Source: Serpens sp035497635 (GTDB lineage: Bacteria; Pseudomonadota; Gammaproteobacteria; Pseudomonadales; Pseudomonadaceae). From it: 15,299 bases of DNA. Location: assembly GCA_035497635.1 (NCBI GenBank), contig DATJDB010000067.1:1-15299 (forward strand), given 5' to 3'. The notes below the pieces were generated by a model. That model did not search any database. It worked only from the letters and a program-made list of their open reading frames with translations, and was not told the DNA's origin. Positions 1-7,000 of this stretch are shown piece by piece (positions within the stretch are counted from its first letter, which is position 1; each line of letters opens with the position of its first letter). A program made the translations under genes and the position numbers.

Positions 1-1485
1 CTGGGCCGCATCAACCCGGAGCGCCCCGGCGAGCATCAACTGCCGCTGCCCAGCGGGCACGAGCACAACGAGCTGGGCCAGTGGGTGCGCACCGCCAACC
101 GCCTGCTCGGCGCCATCGAGCACCACAGCCAGCTCCGCCAGCAGGCCGAGCACAACCTGCTGCGCGCCGCCGAACACGACGCGCTCACCGACCTGCCCAA
201 CCGCGGACAGCTGCAGACCCGGCTGCAGCAGATTCTCGCCGAGGCTGGTCAGCAGCAGCGCCAGGTGGCGGTGCTGTGTCTGGGCCTGGACGATTTTCGC
301 GAGATCAACGAGCAGTTCGGCTATCCCTGTGGCGACCAGTTGCTGACCGCCGTCGGCGAGCGCCTGCGCCGCTACGCCGGACAGGTGGATTGCCTGGCCC
401 GCCTGGGTGGCGACCAGTTCGCCCTGATCCAGAACGATCTGCAGCAGCCCTACCAGGCGGCCGAACTGGCGCAGAACATTCTCGACAGCCTGGATGAACC
501 CTTCGAGCTGGACGGCCAGCCGGTGCCGCTGCGCGCCACCCTCGGCATCGCCCTCTACCCGGAGGACGGCGCCGACTCCGGCGACCTGCTGCAGAAGGCC
601 GAGCTGACCATGACGCTGGCCAAGCACCGCGCGCGCAACCGTTACCAGTTTTATGTCGCCAGCGTCGACCGCGAGATGCGCCGGCGCCGCGAACTGGACA
701 AGGACCTGCTGCAGGCGCTGGCCAGCGAGCAGTTGCATCTGGTCTACCAGACGCAGATCGACTACCGCACGCAGCGCATCTGTGGCGTCGAGGTGCTGCT
801 GCGCTGGCAGCATCCGCTGCACGGCCCCATCGCCCCGGACCATTTCATTCCGCTGGCCGAGCAGAACGGCAGCATCCTGCCGATTGGCGCCTGGGTGCTC
901 GACCAGGCCTGTCATCAGTTGCGCCTGTGGCACGACCAGGGCCTCGGGCACCTGCGCATGGCGGTCAACCTGTCCGCCGTGCAGTTGCACCACGGCGAGC
1001 TGCCGGACCTGGTCGCCGAACTCCTGCTGCGCTATCGCCTGCCGGCCGGCAGCGTGGAGCTGGAGATCACCGAGACTTGCCTGATGGAAGACGTGCAGGC
1101 CGCCGCCAAGCACTTGCTGCGCCTGCGCCAGGCGGGCGCGCTGATCGCCATCGACGACTTCGGCACCGGCTATTCCTCGCTGAGCTATCTGCGCAGCCTG
1201 CCGCTGGACAAGATCAAGATCGACAAGAGCTTCGTGCGCGATCTGAAGCCGGAACCGGCCAGCGAAGGCGACACCGCCATCGTGCGCGCCATCATCCAGC
1301 TGGCCCGCAACCTCGATCTGCAAGTGATCGCCGAGGGGGTGGAAACCCGCGAGCAGGAACGCTACCTGATCGATCAGGGCTGCGATGAAGGCCAGGGTTA
1401 CCTGTACAGCAAGCCGCTGCCGGCCCGCGAGCTGGCCTCCCAGCTGTACACACAGTCGGTGCCCGCCGTCGCCAAAGCCAAATGA
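1..1485 (+). CDS. bifA: Cyclic-di-GMP phosphodiesterase, BifA type (HAMP-GGDEF-EAL), 5' truncated by the window
   Basis: The reading frame is open from base 1 and ends in TGA at 1483-1485. 494 residues are visible, against roughly 690 for BifA, so the membrane anchor and periplasmic part lie outside. In order: the end of a HAMP-like linker (codons 1-45), a GGDEF domain and an EAL domain. The GGDEF signature is GGDQF (406-420), which should not make c-di-GMP and is characteristic of BifA. The EAL domain has EVL at 790-798 with the key Glu retained, NLSAVQL-like and ITET segments, DDFGTGYSS from 1153, KIDKSF and the late AEGVET/GQGYLYSKP block, so hydrolysis of c-di-GMP to pGpG is expected. In P. 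aeruginosa BifA is an inner-membrane enzyme that lowers biofilm formation and supports swarming. Ortholog status rests on GGDQF and on the neighbouring icmP operon and mexVW. The function class is very secure, the BifA name good. Confidence 0.88.
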   Translation: MGRINPERPGEHQLPLPSGHEHNELGQWVRTANRLLGAIEHHSQLRQQAEHNLLRAAEHDALTDLPNRGQLQTRLQQILAEAGQQQRQVAVLCLGLDDFREINEQFGYPCGDQLLTAVGERLRRYAGQVDCLARLGGDQFALIQNDLQQPYQAAELAQNILDSLDEPFELDGQPVPLRATLGIALYPEDGADSGDLLQKAELTMTLAKHRARNRYQFYVASVDREMRRRRELDKDLLQALASEQLHLVYQTQIDYRTQRICGVEVLLRWQHPLHGPIAPDHFIPLAEQNGSILPIGAWVLDQACHQLRLWHDQGLGHLRMAVNLSAVQLHHGELPDLVAELLLRYRLPAGSVELEITETCLMEDVQAAAKHLLRLRQAGALIAIDDFGTGYSSLSYLRSLPLDKIKIDKSFVRDLKPEPASEGDTAIVRAIIQLARNLDLQVIAEGVETREQERYLIDQGCDEGQGYLYSKPLPARELASQLYTQSVPAVAKAK

Positions 1486-1505
1486 GGGCAAGTCTCAATT
1501 AGTTC

Positions 1506-1536
1506 TTGTGCAGGGATGCAAATCTTTCGCATTATT
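1506..1536 (+). promoter_or_regulatory. Candidate promoter with overlapping Fur-box-like site upstream of icmP
   Basis: A weak sigma-70 pair, TTGTGC (1506-1511) and CATTAT (1530-1535) with an 18-base spacer, lies about 50 bases before the icmP start. The sequence GCAAATCTTTCGCATTATT (1518-1536) matches the 19-base Fur consensus at 11 positions by eye, mostly in the right half, and covers the -10. Iron repression would suit an imelysin operon. The match is moderate and the assignment is an inference. Confidence 0.35.
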
Positions 1537-1582
1537 GTCGGGTTTTGAGGAACTCCACCCAACATCCGCAAAGGATTCCGCC

Positions 1583-2914
1583 ATGCCCCGTTTGCCCCTG
1601 GCCTCGGCCAGCCTGCTCGCCCTCGCCATTGCCCTGGCCGGTTGCGGCGACGACCAGAACCCCACGCCCGTCAGCCAATCCGCCGCGCCCACCAGCCAGC
1701 CGGCCACTCCCGCCGCCACTGCCGCTTTCGATCAGGCCCAGGCGCAGGCCGTGGTCGCGCATTATGCCGAGCTGGCGGCAGCCATCTTCGGCGACGCGCT
1801 GAGCACCGCGCAGACCCTGCAGACCGCCATCGACGCGTTCCTCGCCGAACCCAGCGAAGCCACCCTGGATGCCGCCAAGCAAGCCTGGCTGGCCGCTCGC
1901 GTGCCCTACATGCAGACCGAAGTGTTCCGCTTCGGCAACCCGAACGTGGACGAGTGGGAAGGCCAGCTCAACGCCTGGCCGCTGGACGAGGGCCTGATCG
2001 ACTACGTGGTCGGCGACTACCAGCATGCGCTGGGCAACCCCGGCGCCACCGCCAACATCATTGCCAACACGCAGATCCGCGTCGGCGAAGAGGTCATCGA
2101 TGCCAGCCAGATCAATGGCGAGCTGCTGGCCAGCCTGAACGAGCTGGGTGGTTCGGAAGCCAACGTCGCAACCGGCTACCACGCCATCGAATTCCTGCTC
2201 TGGGGCCAGGACCTTAACGGCACCGAGGCTGGCGCAGGCCAACGTCCCTACACCGACTTCCTGGTCGGCGAAGGCGCCACCGGCAGCCACAACGAGCGCC
2301 GCCGCGATTACCTGAAGGCCGCCACCGAGCTGCTGGTGTCCGACCTGCAGGACATGGTCGCCCAGTGGCAACCCGGCGCCGACAACTACCGCGCCAGCCT
2401 GGAAGCCGAATCGGCCGAGAACGGCCTGCGCAAGATACTGTTCGGCATGGGCAGCCTGTCCCTGGGCGAACTGGCCGGCGAGCGCATGAAGGTGTCGCTG
2501 GAAGCCAACTCCACCGAAGACGAACATGACTGCTTCAGCGACAACACTCACAACTCGCACTTCTACAACGGCCTGGGCATCCGCAACGTCTACCTGGGCG
2601 AGTACCGCCGAGTGAACGGCGAGCTGCTGAGCGGCCCGAGCCTATCGTCGCTGGTGGCCAAGATCGACGCCGCCACCGACAGCACCCTTAAGGCCGACCT
2701 GGATTCCACCCAGGCCAAGCTGCAGGCCCTGGTGGACAGCGCCGCTCAAGGCGTGCACTACGACCAGCTGATCGCCGCCGACAACAGCGCCGGCAATCAA
2801 TTGATTCGCGACGGCATCGCCGCGCTGGTCAAGCAGACCGGCTCGATCGAACAGGCCGCCGCCACGCTGGGCATCAGTGACCTCAACCCGGACACCGCCG
2901 ATCACGCGTTCTGA
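1583..2914 (+). CDS. icmP: Imelysin-family (peptidase M75) lipoprotein, IcmP-like
   Basis: 443 residues, close to the 446 I recall for P. aeruginosa IcmP. ATG 1583 is chosen because AAGGA (1571-1575) lies seven bases upstream and the protein then begins with a lipoprotein signal peptide, LAIALAGC with Cys21. In-frame codons further upstream overlap bifA and do not look like an exported N-terminus. A Ser/Pro/Thr/Ala-rich linker (about 25-50) follows, then the all-helical imelysin domain. The family motif GxHxxE is present as GYHAIE at residues 198-203. Imelysin-like proteins include IcmP (described as an insulin-cleaving outer-membrane protein), cyanobacterial IrpA and the C-terminal domain of EfeO, and are generally linked to iron uptake; true protease activity of the family is doubtful. 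Asp26 is absent at Cys+2 (the residue there is Asp23 at +2, CGDD), so sorting could favour inner-membrane retention. It is the first gene of a four-gene same-strand cluster and probably a periplasmic metal-binding protein. Confidence 0.88.
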   Translation: MPRLPLASASLLALAIALAGCGDDQNPTPVSQSAAPTSQPATPAATAAFDQAQAQAVVAHYAELAAAIFGDALSTAQTLQTAIDAFLAEPSEATLDAAKQAWLAARVPYMQTEVFRFGNPNVDEWEGQLNAWPLDEGLIDYVVGDYQHALGNPGATANIIANTQIRVGEEVIDASQINGELLASLNELGGSEANVATGYHAIEFLLWGQDLNGTEAGAGQRPYTDFLVGEGATGSHNERRRDYLKAATELLVSDLQDMVAQWQPGADNYRASLEAESAENGLRKILFGMGSLSLGELAGERMKVSLEANSTEDEHDCFSDNTHNSHFYNGLGIRNVYLGEYRRVNGELLSGPSLSSLVAKIDAATDSTLKADLDSTQAKLQALVDSAAQGVHYDQLIAADNSAGNQLIRDGIAALVKQTGSIEQAAATLGISDLNPDTADHAF

Positions 2915-2921
2915 CCGAACC

Positions 2922-2947
2922 CTGCGGCCGGCCCCGGTCGGCCGCAG
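2922..2947 (+). other. Intercistronic stem-loop after icmP
   Basis: Perfect nine-base arms CTGCGGCCG (2922-2930) and CGGCCGCAG (2939-2947) flank an eight-base loop, beginning eight bases after the icmP stop. No T-run follows, so it is not a standard intrinsic terminator. It may protect the icmP message from 3' decay or cause partial termination, lowering expression of the downstream genes relative to icmP. Confidence 0.5.
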
Positions 2948-2981
2948 TCCCTTCGCTTGCGACCTTTCACCTCACCATCGC

Positions 2982-3000
2982 GATAGGAACCTTTCCTATC
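2982..3000 (+). promoter_or_regulatory. 19-bp palindrome upstream of the di-heme gene (possible operator)
   Basis: GATAGGAACCTTTCCTATC has perfect eight-base arms (2982-2989 and 2993-3000) around CCT and lies 40 bases before the ATG at 3040. Its length and its outer GATA...TATC match a Fur box, but the core differs (about 10 of 19 identities by eye), so another dimeric regulator is equally possible. A very poor -35/-10 pair (TTGCGA at 2957, GATAGG at 2982) would place it over a promoter. The symmetry is certain; the role is an inference. Confidence 0.4.
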
Positions 3001-3039
3001 TGCCCTGGTACCCTGTGCGCCCCGCACCGGAGTCGTTTC

Positions 3040-4458
3040 ATGTTTGCCCCACGCTGTAGCCTGCTGCTGTTGACTGCCCTTCTGGCCGCCTGTCAGGACA
3101 CCCCGCCCTCCCTGGACTTCAGCCGCGCCGAACCCGGCGAAGCGCTGTCCGGCGGTAGCGCCACGGTGAAACGCAGCGATGTGAATGCCTTCTCCCTGCC
3201 CTCGGCCAACCTGGCGCCCAGCCGCCGGCTGGATTTCAACGTCGGCAACAGTTTCTTCCGCAATCCCTGGGTCATCGCCCCGGCCAGCACCACGGCGCGC
3301 GACGGCCTGGGTCCGCTGTTCAACACCAACGCCTGCCAGAACTGTCACATCAAGGACGGTCGCGGCCATCCGCCGGCCAGCGATGCTGCGCACAGCGTGT
3401 CCATGCTGGTGCGCCTGTCGCTGCCGGCCGGTGCCGAGCACGCCGCGCTGCTGGCCCGCGCCGGCGTACTGCCCGAGCCGGTCTACGGCGGCCAGCTGCA
3501 GGACATGGCCATTCCCGGTGTCGAGCCGGAAGGCCGGGTGCGCGTCACCTACGAGTACCACAGCGCACGCTTTGCCGACGGCTTCGAGGTGCAGCTGCGT
3601 CAGCCGCGCCTGCGGATCGACCCGCTCGGCTACGGCAACATGCATCCCGACACGCAGTTTTCCGCGCGCATCGCGCCGCCGATGATCGGCCTCGGCCTGC
3701 TGGAAGCCATCGCCGACGAGGCGATTCTGGCCAACGCCGACCCGGATGACCGCAACGGCGACGGCATTTCCGGGCGGCCCAATACCGTGCGCGACCAGGC
3801 CACCGGCGAGGACGTACTCGGCCGCTTCGGCTGGAAGGCCGGCCAGCCGAGCCTGGCCCAGCAGAACGCCGACGCCTTCCTCAACGACATGGGCCTTTCC
3901 ACGCCCCTGCTGCGCGGCGACAACTGCAGCGACGCGCAGCACGCATGCCGGAACCTGCCCAACGGCGGCGAACCGGAGATCAGCGAGAACATCTTCAACC
4001 AGGTGCTGTTCTACACCCGCAACCTGGCCGTGCCGGCGCGTCGCGAAGTGGACGATCCCCGCGTGCTGGCCGGCAAGCAGCTGTTCCATACCACCGGCTG
4101 CGCCGCTTGCCACACACCGAGCTACGTGACCCGTTCCGATGCCGCCGAGCCCGAGCTGGCCAACCAGACCATCCGTCCCTACACCGACCTTCTGCTGCAC
4201 GACATGGGTGACGGCCTGGCCGACCACCGCCCGGAATTCCAGGCCAGCGGTCGCGAATGGCGCACCCCGCCGCTGTGGGGCATCGGCCTCACCGAAGCGG
4301 TCAACGGCCATAGCCAGTTCCTGCACGACGGCCGCGCCCGTAATCTGCTCGAAGCCGTGCTCTGGCATGGCGGCGAAGCCGAAGCCGCGAAGCAGCGCGT
4401 GCTGAGCTTGAATGGCGAACAGCGCGAGGCGCTGCTGGCCTTTCTGAATTCCCTCTGA
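3040..4458 (+). CDS. Di-heme c-type cytochrome lipoprotein of the DUF1111 / di-heme oxidoreductase family
   Basis: 472 residues starting at ATG 3040, with CGGAG (3028-3032) seven bases upstream. The N-terminus is a lipoprotein signal ending LLAAC (Cys18). Two covalent heme sites are visible: CQNCH at residues 99-103 and CAACH at 354-358. Between them, at about 234-245, lies an acidic DPDDRNGDGISG loop resembling a calcium-binding site and typical of this family (PF06537, annotated as di-heme or thiol oxidoreductase). The block around TDLLLHDMGDGLAD and the closing segment with FLHDGRARNLLEAVLWHGGEA are also family hallmarks. The substrate is unknown. The protein should sit in the periplasm tethered by lipid and exchange electrons there. 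Its place between two imelysins suggests redox chemistry on a metal, such as iron oxidation or reduction during uptake; that is inference from context. It ends 10 bases before the next start, indicating co-transcription. Confidence 0.9.
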   Translation: MFAPRCSLLLLTALLAACQDTPPSLDFSRAEPGEALSGGSATVKRSDVNAFSLPSANLAPSRRLDFNVGNSFFRNPWVIAPASTTARDGLGPLFNTNACQNCHIKDGRGHPPASDAAHSVSMLVRLSLPAGAEHAALLARAGVLPEPVYGGQLQDMAIPGVEPEGRVRVTYEYHSARFADGFEVQLRQPRLRIDPLGYGNMHPDTQFSARIAPPMIGLGLLEAIADEAILANADPDDRNGDGISGRPNTVRDQATGEDVLGRFGWKAGQPSLAQQNADAFLNDMGLSTPLLRGDNCSDAQHACRNLPNGGEPEISENIFNQVLFYTRNLAVPARREVDDPRVLAGKQLFHTTGCAACHTPSYVTRSDAAEPELANQTIRPYTDLLLHDMGDGLADHRPEFQASGREWRTPPLWGIGLTEAVNGHSQFLHDGRARNLLEAVLWHGGEAEAAKQRVLSLNGEQREALLAFLNSL

Positions 4459-4468
4459 AGGTGACCCC

Positions 4469-5533
4469 ATGTTGCAACGCACTCTACCTGTCGCAGCGTT
4501 CCTCGGCCTGTTACTGGCCGGCTGCGGCGCCCAGGACCCGCACACCCGCGTCAGCACCGCGCTGACCGAGGGCGTGCTGCTGCCGGGCTACGCCGCCTGG
4601 GCCGAAGCCGATCGGCAACTGGCGGAAAGCGCCAGAGCCTTCTGTGCCGGCGCGCAGAGCCTGGAGCAGGCTCGTCAGGAATACCTGCGCGCCCAGCGCG
4701 GCTGGGCCGCCGTGCAGCCGCTGCAGCTCGGCCCGCTGAGCGAAAACAACCTGGCGTGGCAGGTGCAGTTCTGGCCGGACAAGAAGAACCTGGTGGCCCG
4801 CCAGGTCGAGGCCCTGCTCAACAGCCAGCCGGAACTGGCCCAGGCCCAGCTGGACAAGGGCAGCGTGGTGGTGCAGGGCCTGACCGCCTACGAGTACGTG
4901 CTGTTCGATCCGAACATCGACCTGTCCGACAGCGCCAGCCAGCAGCGTTATTGCCCGCTGCTGATCGCCATCGGCAATCATCAGCTGACGCTCAGCACCG
5001 ATGTGCTGGCGCGCTGGACCGGCGAGGACGGCATGCAGGCACGTCTGCGCAACTTCCCCAACGAGCGCTACGCCGATGCCCAGGAAGCGGTTTCCGATCT
5101 GCTGCGCACCCAGGTGTCGGCCATCGATGGCCTGAAGAAAAAGCTCGGCGCGCCGCTGGGCCGGCAGAACAAGGGCGTGCCGCAGCCCTACCAGGCCGAG
5201 GCCTGGCGCAGCGGCTACAGCCTGGCCAGCCTGGCCGCCGCGCTGGAGAGCGCCGAGCGTCTGTGGCAGGGCGCCGATCAGGATGGCCTGCGCAGCCTGC
5301 TCGGCAGCGAACACAGCGAACTGGCCACGCGCATCGATACCGCCTACGCCGATACCCGGCAGCGCCTGGGCGCGCTGAACCAGCCGCTCGGTCAGCTGCT
5401 GGGCGAGGAAGCCGGGCGCAGCGCGCTGAACGAGTTGTACGACAGCCTGAACCGCCTGCATCGCCTGCAGGAAGGCGAGCTGGCCCGCGCGCTGGGCATC
5501 CAGATCGGCTTCAACGCCCACGACGGGGATTGA
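4469..5533 (+). CDS. Second imelysin-family lipoprotein with a degenerate GxHxxE motif
   Basis: 354 residues from ATG 4469, ten bases after the di-heme gene stop, with AAGG overlapping that stop as ribosome binding site. The signal peptide ends LLLAGC (Cys19). The rest is helical and imelysin-like, about 90 residues shorter than the first paralog and without its linker. The motif position reads GLTAYE (137-142): the His is Thr139, while the Gly and Glu142 remain. The protein may therefore bind metal differently, or may act as a partner or scaffold for the His-containing paralog. Paired full and degenerate imelysins flanking a DUF1111 gene recur in proteobacterial iron-related operons as far as I recall. 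It is annotated elsewhere simply as imelysin family protein. Function is unknown beyond that. Confidence 0.85.
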   Translation: MLQRTLPVAAFLGLLLAGCGAQDPHTRVSTALTEGVLLPGYAAWAEADRQLAESARAFCAGAQSLEQARQEYLRAQRGWAAVQPLQLGPLSENNLAWQVQFWPDKKNLVARQVEALLNSQPELAQAQLDKGSVVVQGLTAYEYVLFDPNIDLSDSASQQRYCPLLIAIGNHQLTLSTDVLARWTGEDGMQARLRNFPNERYADAQEAVSDLLRTQVSAIDGLKKKLGAPLGRQNKGVPQPYQAEAWRSGYSLASLAAALESAERLWQGADQDGLRSLLGSEHSELATRIDTAYADTRQRLGALNQPLGQLLGEEAGRSALNELYDSLNRLHRLQEGELARALGIQIGFNAHDGD

Positions 5534-5544
5534 GCCACGCCCCT

Positions 5545-5635
5545 GTAGGGCCGGCTTTATGCCGGCCAGCGGAGGAAGCTCCACACCCATGCCGTTGTTC
5601 TTGCCCGCGTCGGCCGGCATAAAGCCGGCCCCCAC
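5545..5635. repeat. REP doublet (REPIN-like): two inverted palindromic units
   Basis: Two nearly identical units face each other. The left unit, 5545-5567, starts GTAGG and contains the palindrome GCCGGCTTTATGCCGGC; the right unit, 5612-5635, is its reverse complement and ends CCCAC. They are separated by 44 bases with little structure of their own. This is the architecture of REP doublets found in hundreds of copies in Pseudomonas genomes and mobilised by a RAYT transposase encoded elsewhere. It lies just after the second imelysin gene and before the DUF1513 gene, so it may stabilise the upstream message or reduce read-through. No second copy was seen in this window. Confidence 0.8.
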
Positions 5636-5698
5636 AAGGTGAAGGCCGGCCTGTTCTGCGCAGCGGTACCGCCACTTAATCGAGGGTTCCTGCCCATC

Positions 5699-6790
5699 AT
5701 GCAACGCCGCACCTTTCTCGCCTTCGGCGGCCTGCTGGCCGCCGGCACTTTCGGCGGCTGGACGCTGGTCCAGCACGCACAAACCCCGCTGCTGCTCTCG
5801 GCGCGCAACGATGCCGAGGGCAACCACCTGGCCGTCGGCTACTACCTGGATGGTCGCAAGGCATTCAGCACGCGTGTCAACGAGCGCTGCCACGATGTGG
5901 TGCCGCACCCCTATCTGCCGCTGGCCGTGTTCGTCGGTCGCCGGCCCAGCCGCGAGAGCTACCTGATCGACACGCGCGACGGCACGCTGCTACAAACCCT
6001 GGCCAGCCCTGAGCATCGGCATTTCTATGGCCACGGCGTGTTCCATGCCGGTGGCGAATGGTTCTACAGCACCGAGAACGACACCCGCGACCCCGGCCGG
6101 GGCCTCCTCGGCGCGTATCGCCTGCAGAACAACCAGTTGCAGCGCGTTGGCGAACACCCCAGCCACGGCATCGGCCCGCACCAACTGCTGTGGATGCCCG
6201 ACGGCGAAACCCTGGCGGTGGCCAACGGCGGCATCCGCACCGAGGCCGACAGCCGCGAAATGCTCAACCTGGACAACATGGAAGCCAGCCTGGTGATCAT
6301 GGCCCGCGACGGCGCGCTGATCAGCAAGGAGCAGCTACCCGAACCGATGAACAGCGTGCGGCACATGGCCGTGGCCAGCGACGGCACCGTAGTGACCGGC
6401 CAGCAGTACGAAGGCGACCCGATGGACGTCGCGCCCCTGGTGGCCATCAAGCGTCCCGGCCAGCCGTTCCAGGCGTTCCCGCTGGGCGAAGCGCAGCGCC
6501 GGGCGATGAGCCAGTACACCGCCAGCGTGGCCATCCACAGCGAACTGCGCCGGCTGGCCATCACCGCGCCGCGTGGCAACCGTTTCTATGTGTGGGATCT
6601 GGACAGCACCGAACTGCTGCTGGACACGGCGCTGCCGGACTGCGCCGGCGTGGCCGCCTCCCGCGACGGCTTCGTGGTCAGCGCCGGTGCCGGCCGCTGC
6701 CGGCATTACGATTGCCGCAGCGGCAAGATCGCCGTACAGCATCTCGAGCTGCCGTCAGGGCTGTGGGACAACCATTTGCGGCTAGCCTGA
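5699..6790 (+). CDS. DUF1513 protein with twin-arginine signal peptide
   Basis: 363 residues. ATG 5699 is preferred over an upstream in-frame start at 5639, because the latter sits against the REP doublet and would bury the signal peptide; GAGGG (5682-5686) is the likely ribosome binding site though at a long spacing of 12. The N-terminus, MQRRTFLAFGGLLAAGTFGG, is a Tat signal with the RR-x-FL core, so the protein is probably exported folded, perhaps with a cofactor or metal. The remainder is beta-rich with repeated short segments such as GEWFYSTENDT, GIGPHQLLWMPDGETLAVANGG and NRFYVWDLD, consistent with the propeller fold expected for DUF1513. No catalytic function is known. It forms the last gene of the imelysin/di-heme cluster and is presumably a partner in the same periplasmic process. 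It ends only six bases before a convergent gene. Confidence 0.85.
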   Translation: MQRRTFLAFGGLLAAGTFGGWTLVQHAQTPLLLSARNDAEGNHLAVGYYLDGRKAFSTRVNERCHDVVPHPYLPLAVFVGRRPSRESYLIDTRDGTLLQTLASPEHRHFYGHGVFHAGGEWFYSTENDTRDPGRGLLGAYRLQNNQLQRVGEHPSHGIGPHQLLWMPDGETLAVANGGIRTEADSREMLNLDNMEASLVIMARDGALISKEQLPEPMNSVRHMAVASDGTVVTGQQYEGDPMDVAPLVAIKRPGQPFQAFPLGEAQRRAMSQYTASVAIHSELRRLAITAPRGNRFYVWDLDSTELLLDTALPDCAGVAASRDGFVVSAGAGRCRHYDCRSGKIAVQHLELPSGLWDNHLRLA

Positions 6791-6796
6791 CGCCGC

Positions 6797-7000
6797 TCAG
6801 CCCGCCTCGGACGCACCCCGGGCAATGGCCCGGCGGGTTAAAAGACTGCCGAGCGTACCGGCCGCGCACACCGCACCGAGCATGATCAGTACGCGCTGGG
6901 CGGGCTGGTCAGCCAGCCATAGGCAGCACAGCGCCATTGCCGCCACGATGGCGGTCTTGTCAAAGGAACGCAGCAGCCACTGCATGACAAGTGGTTTCAT
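6797..7000 (-). CDS. Small two-helix membrane protein, unrecognised
   Basis: 67 residues from the ATG at 7000 (minus). GAGGA seven bases upstream decides this start over a longer version beginning at 7075. The protein begins MKPLVMQWLL and has two hydrophobic stretches, about 16-30 (TAIVAAMALCCLWLA) and 39-56 (VLIMLGAVCAAGTLGSLL), with Arg/Lys at both ends, which suggests a hairpin with both termini in the cytoplasm. I do not recognise a family. The gene is convergent with the DUF1513 gene with six bases between the stops and no terminator, so the two transcripts must overlap. A good ribosome binding site and normal codon use support a real gene. Confidence 0.65.
   Translation of the reverse strand: MKPLVMQWLLRSFDKTAIVAAMALCCLWLADQPAQRVLIMLGAVCAAGTLGSLLTRRAIARGASEAG

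Noticed and set aside
1385..1582. Upstream in-frame extension of icmP
   Set aside because: It overlaps bifA in another frame, and the ATG at 1583 has a ribosome binding site and yields a lipoprotein signal peptide.
2902..4557. 551-codon open frame on the minus strand
   Set aside because: It lies opposite the di-heme gene, which has heme motifs, a signal peptide and a ribosome binding site. The long antisense frame is an effect of high GC and lacks any recognisable domain.
5639..5698. Upstream in-frame start for the DUF1513 gene
   Set aside because: It would add 20 residues before a classic Tat signal peptide and begins at the edge of the REP doublet.
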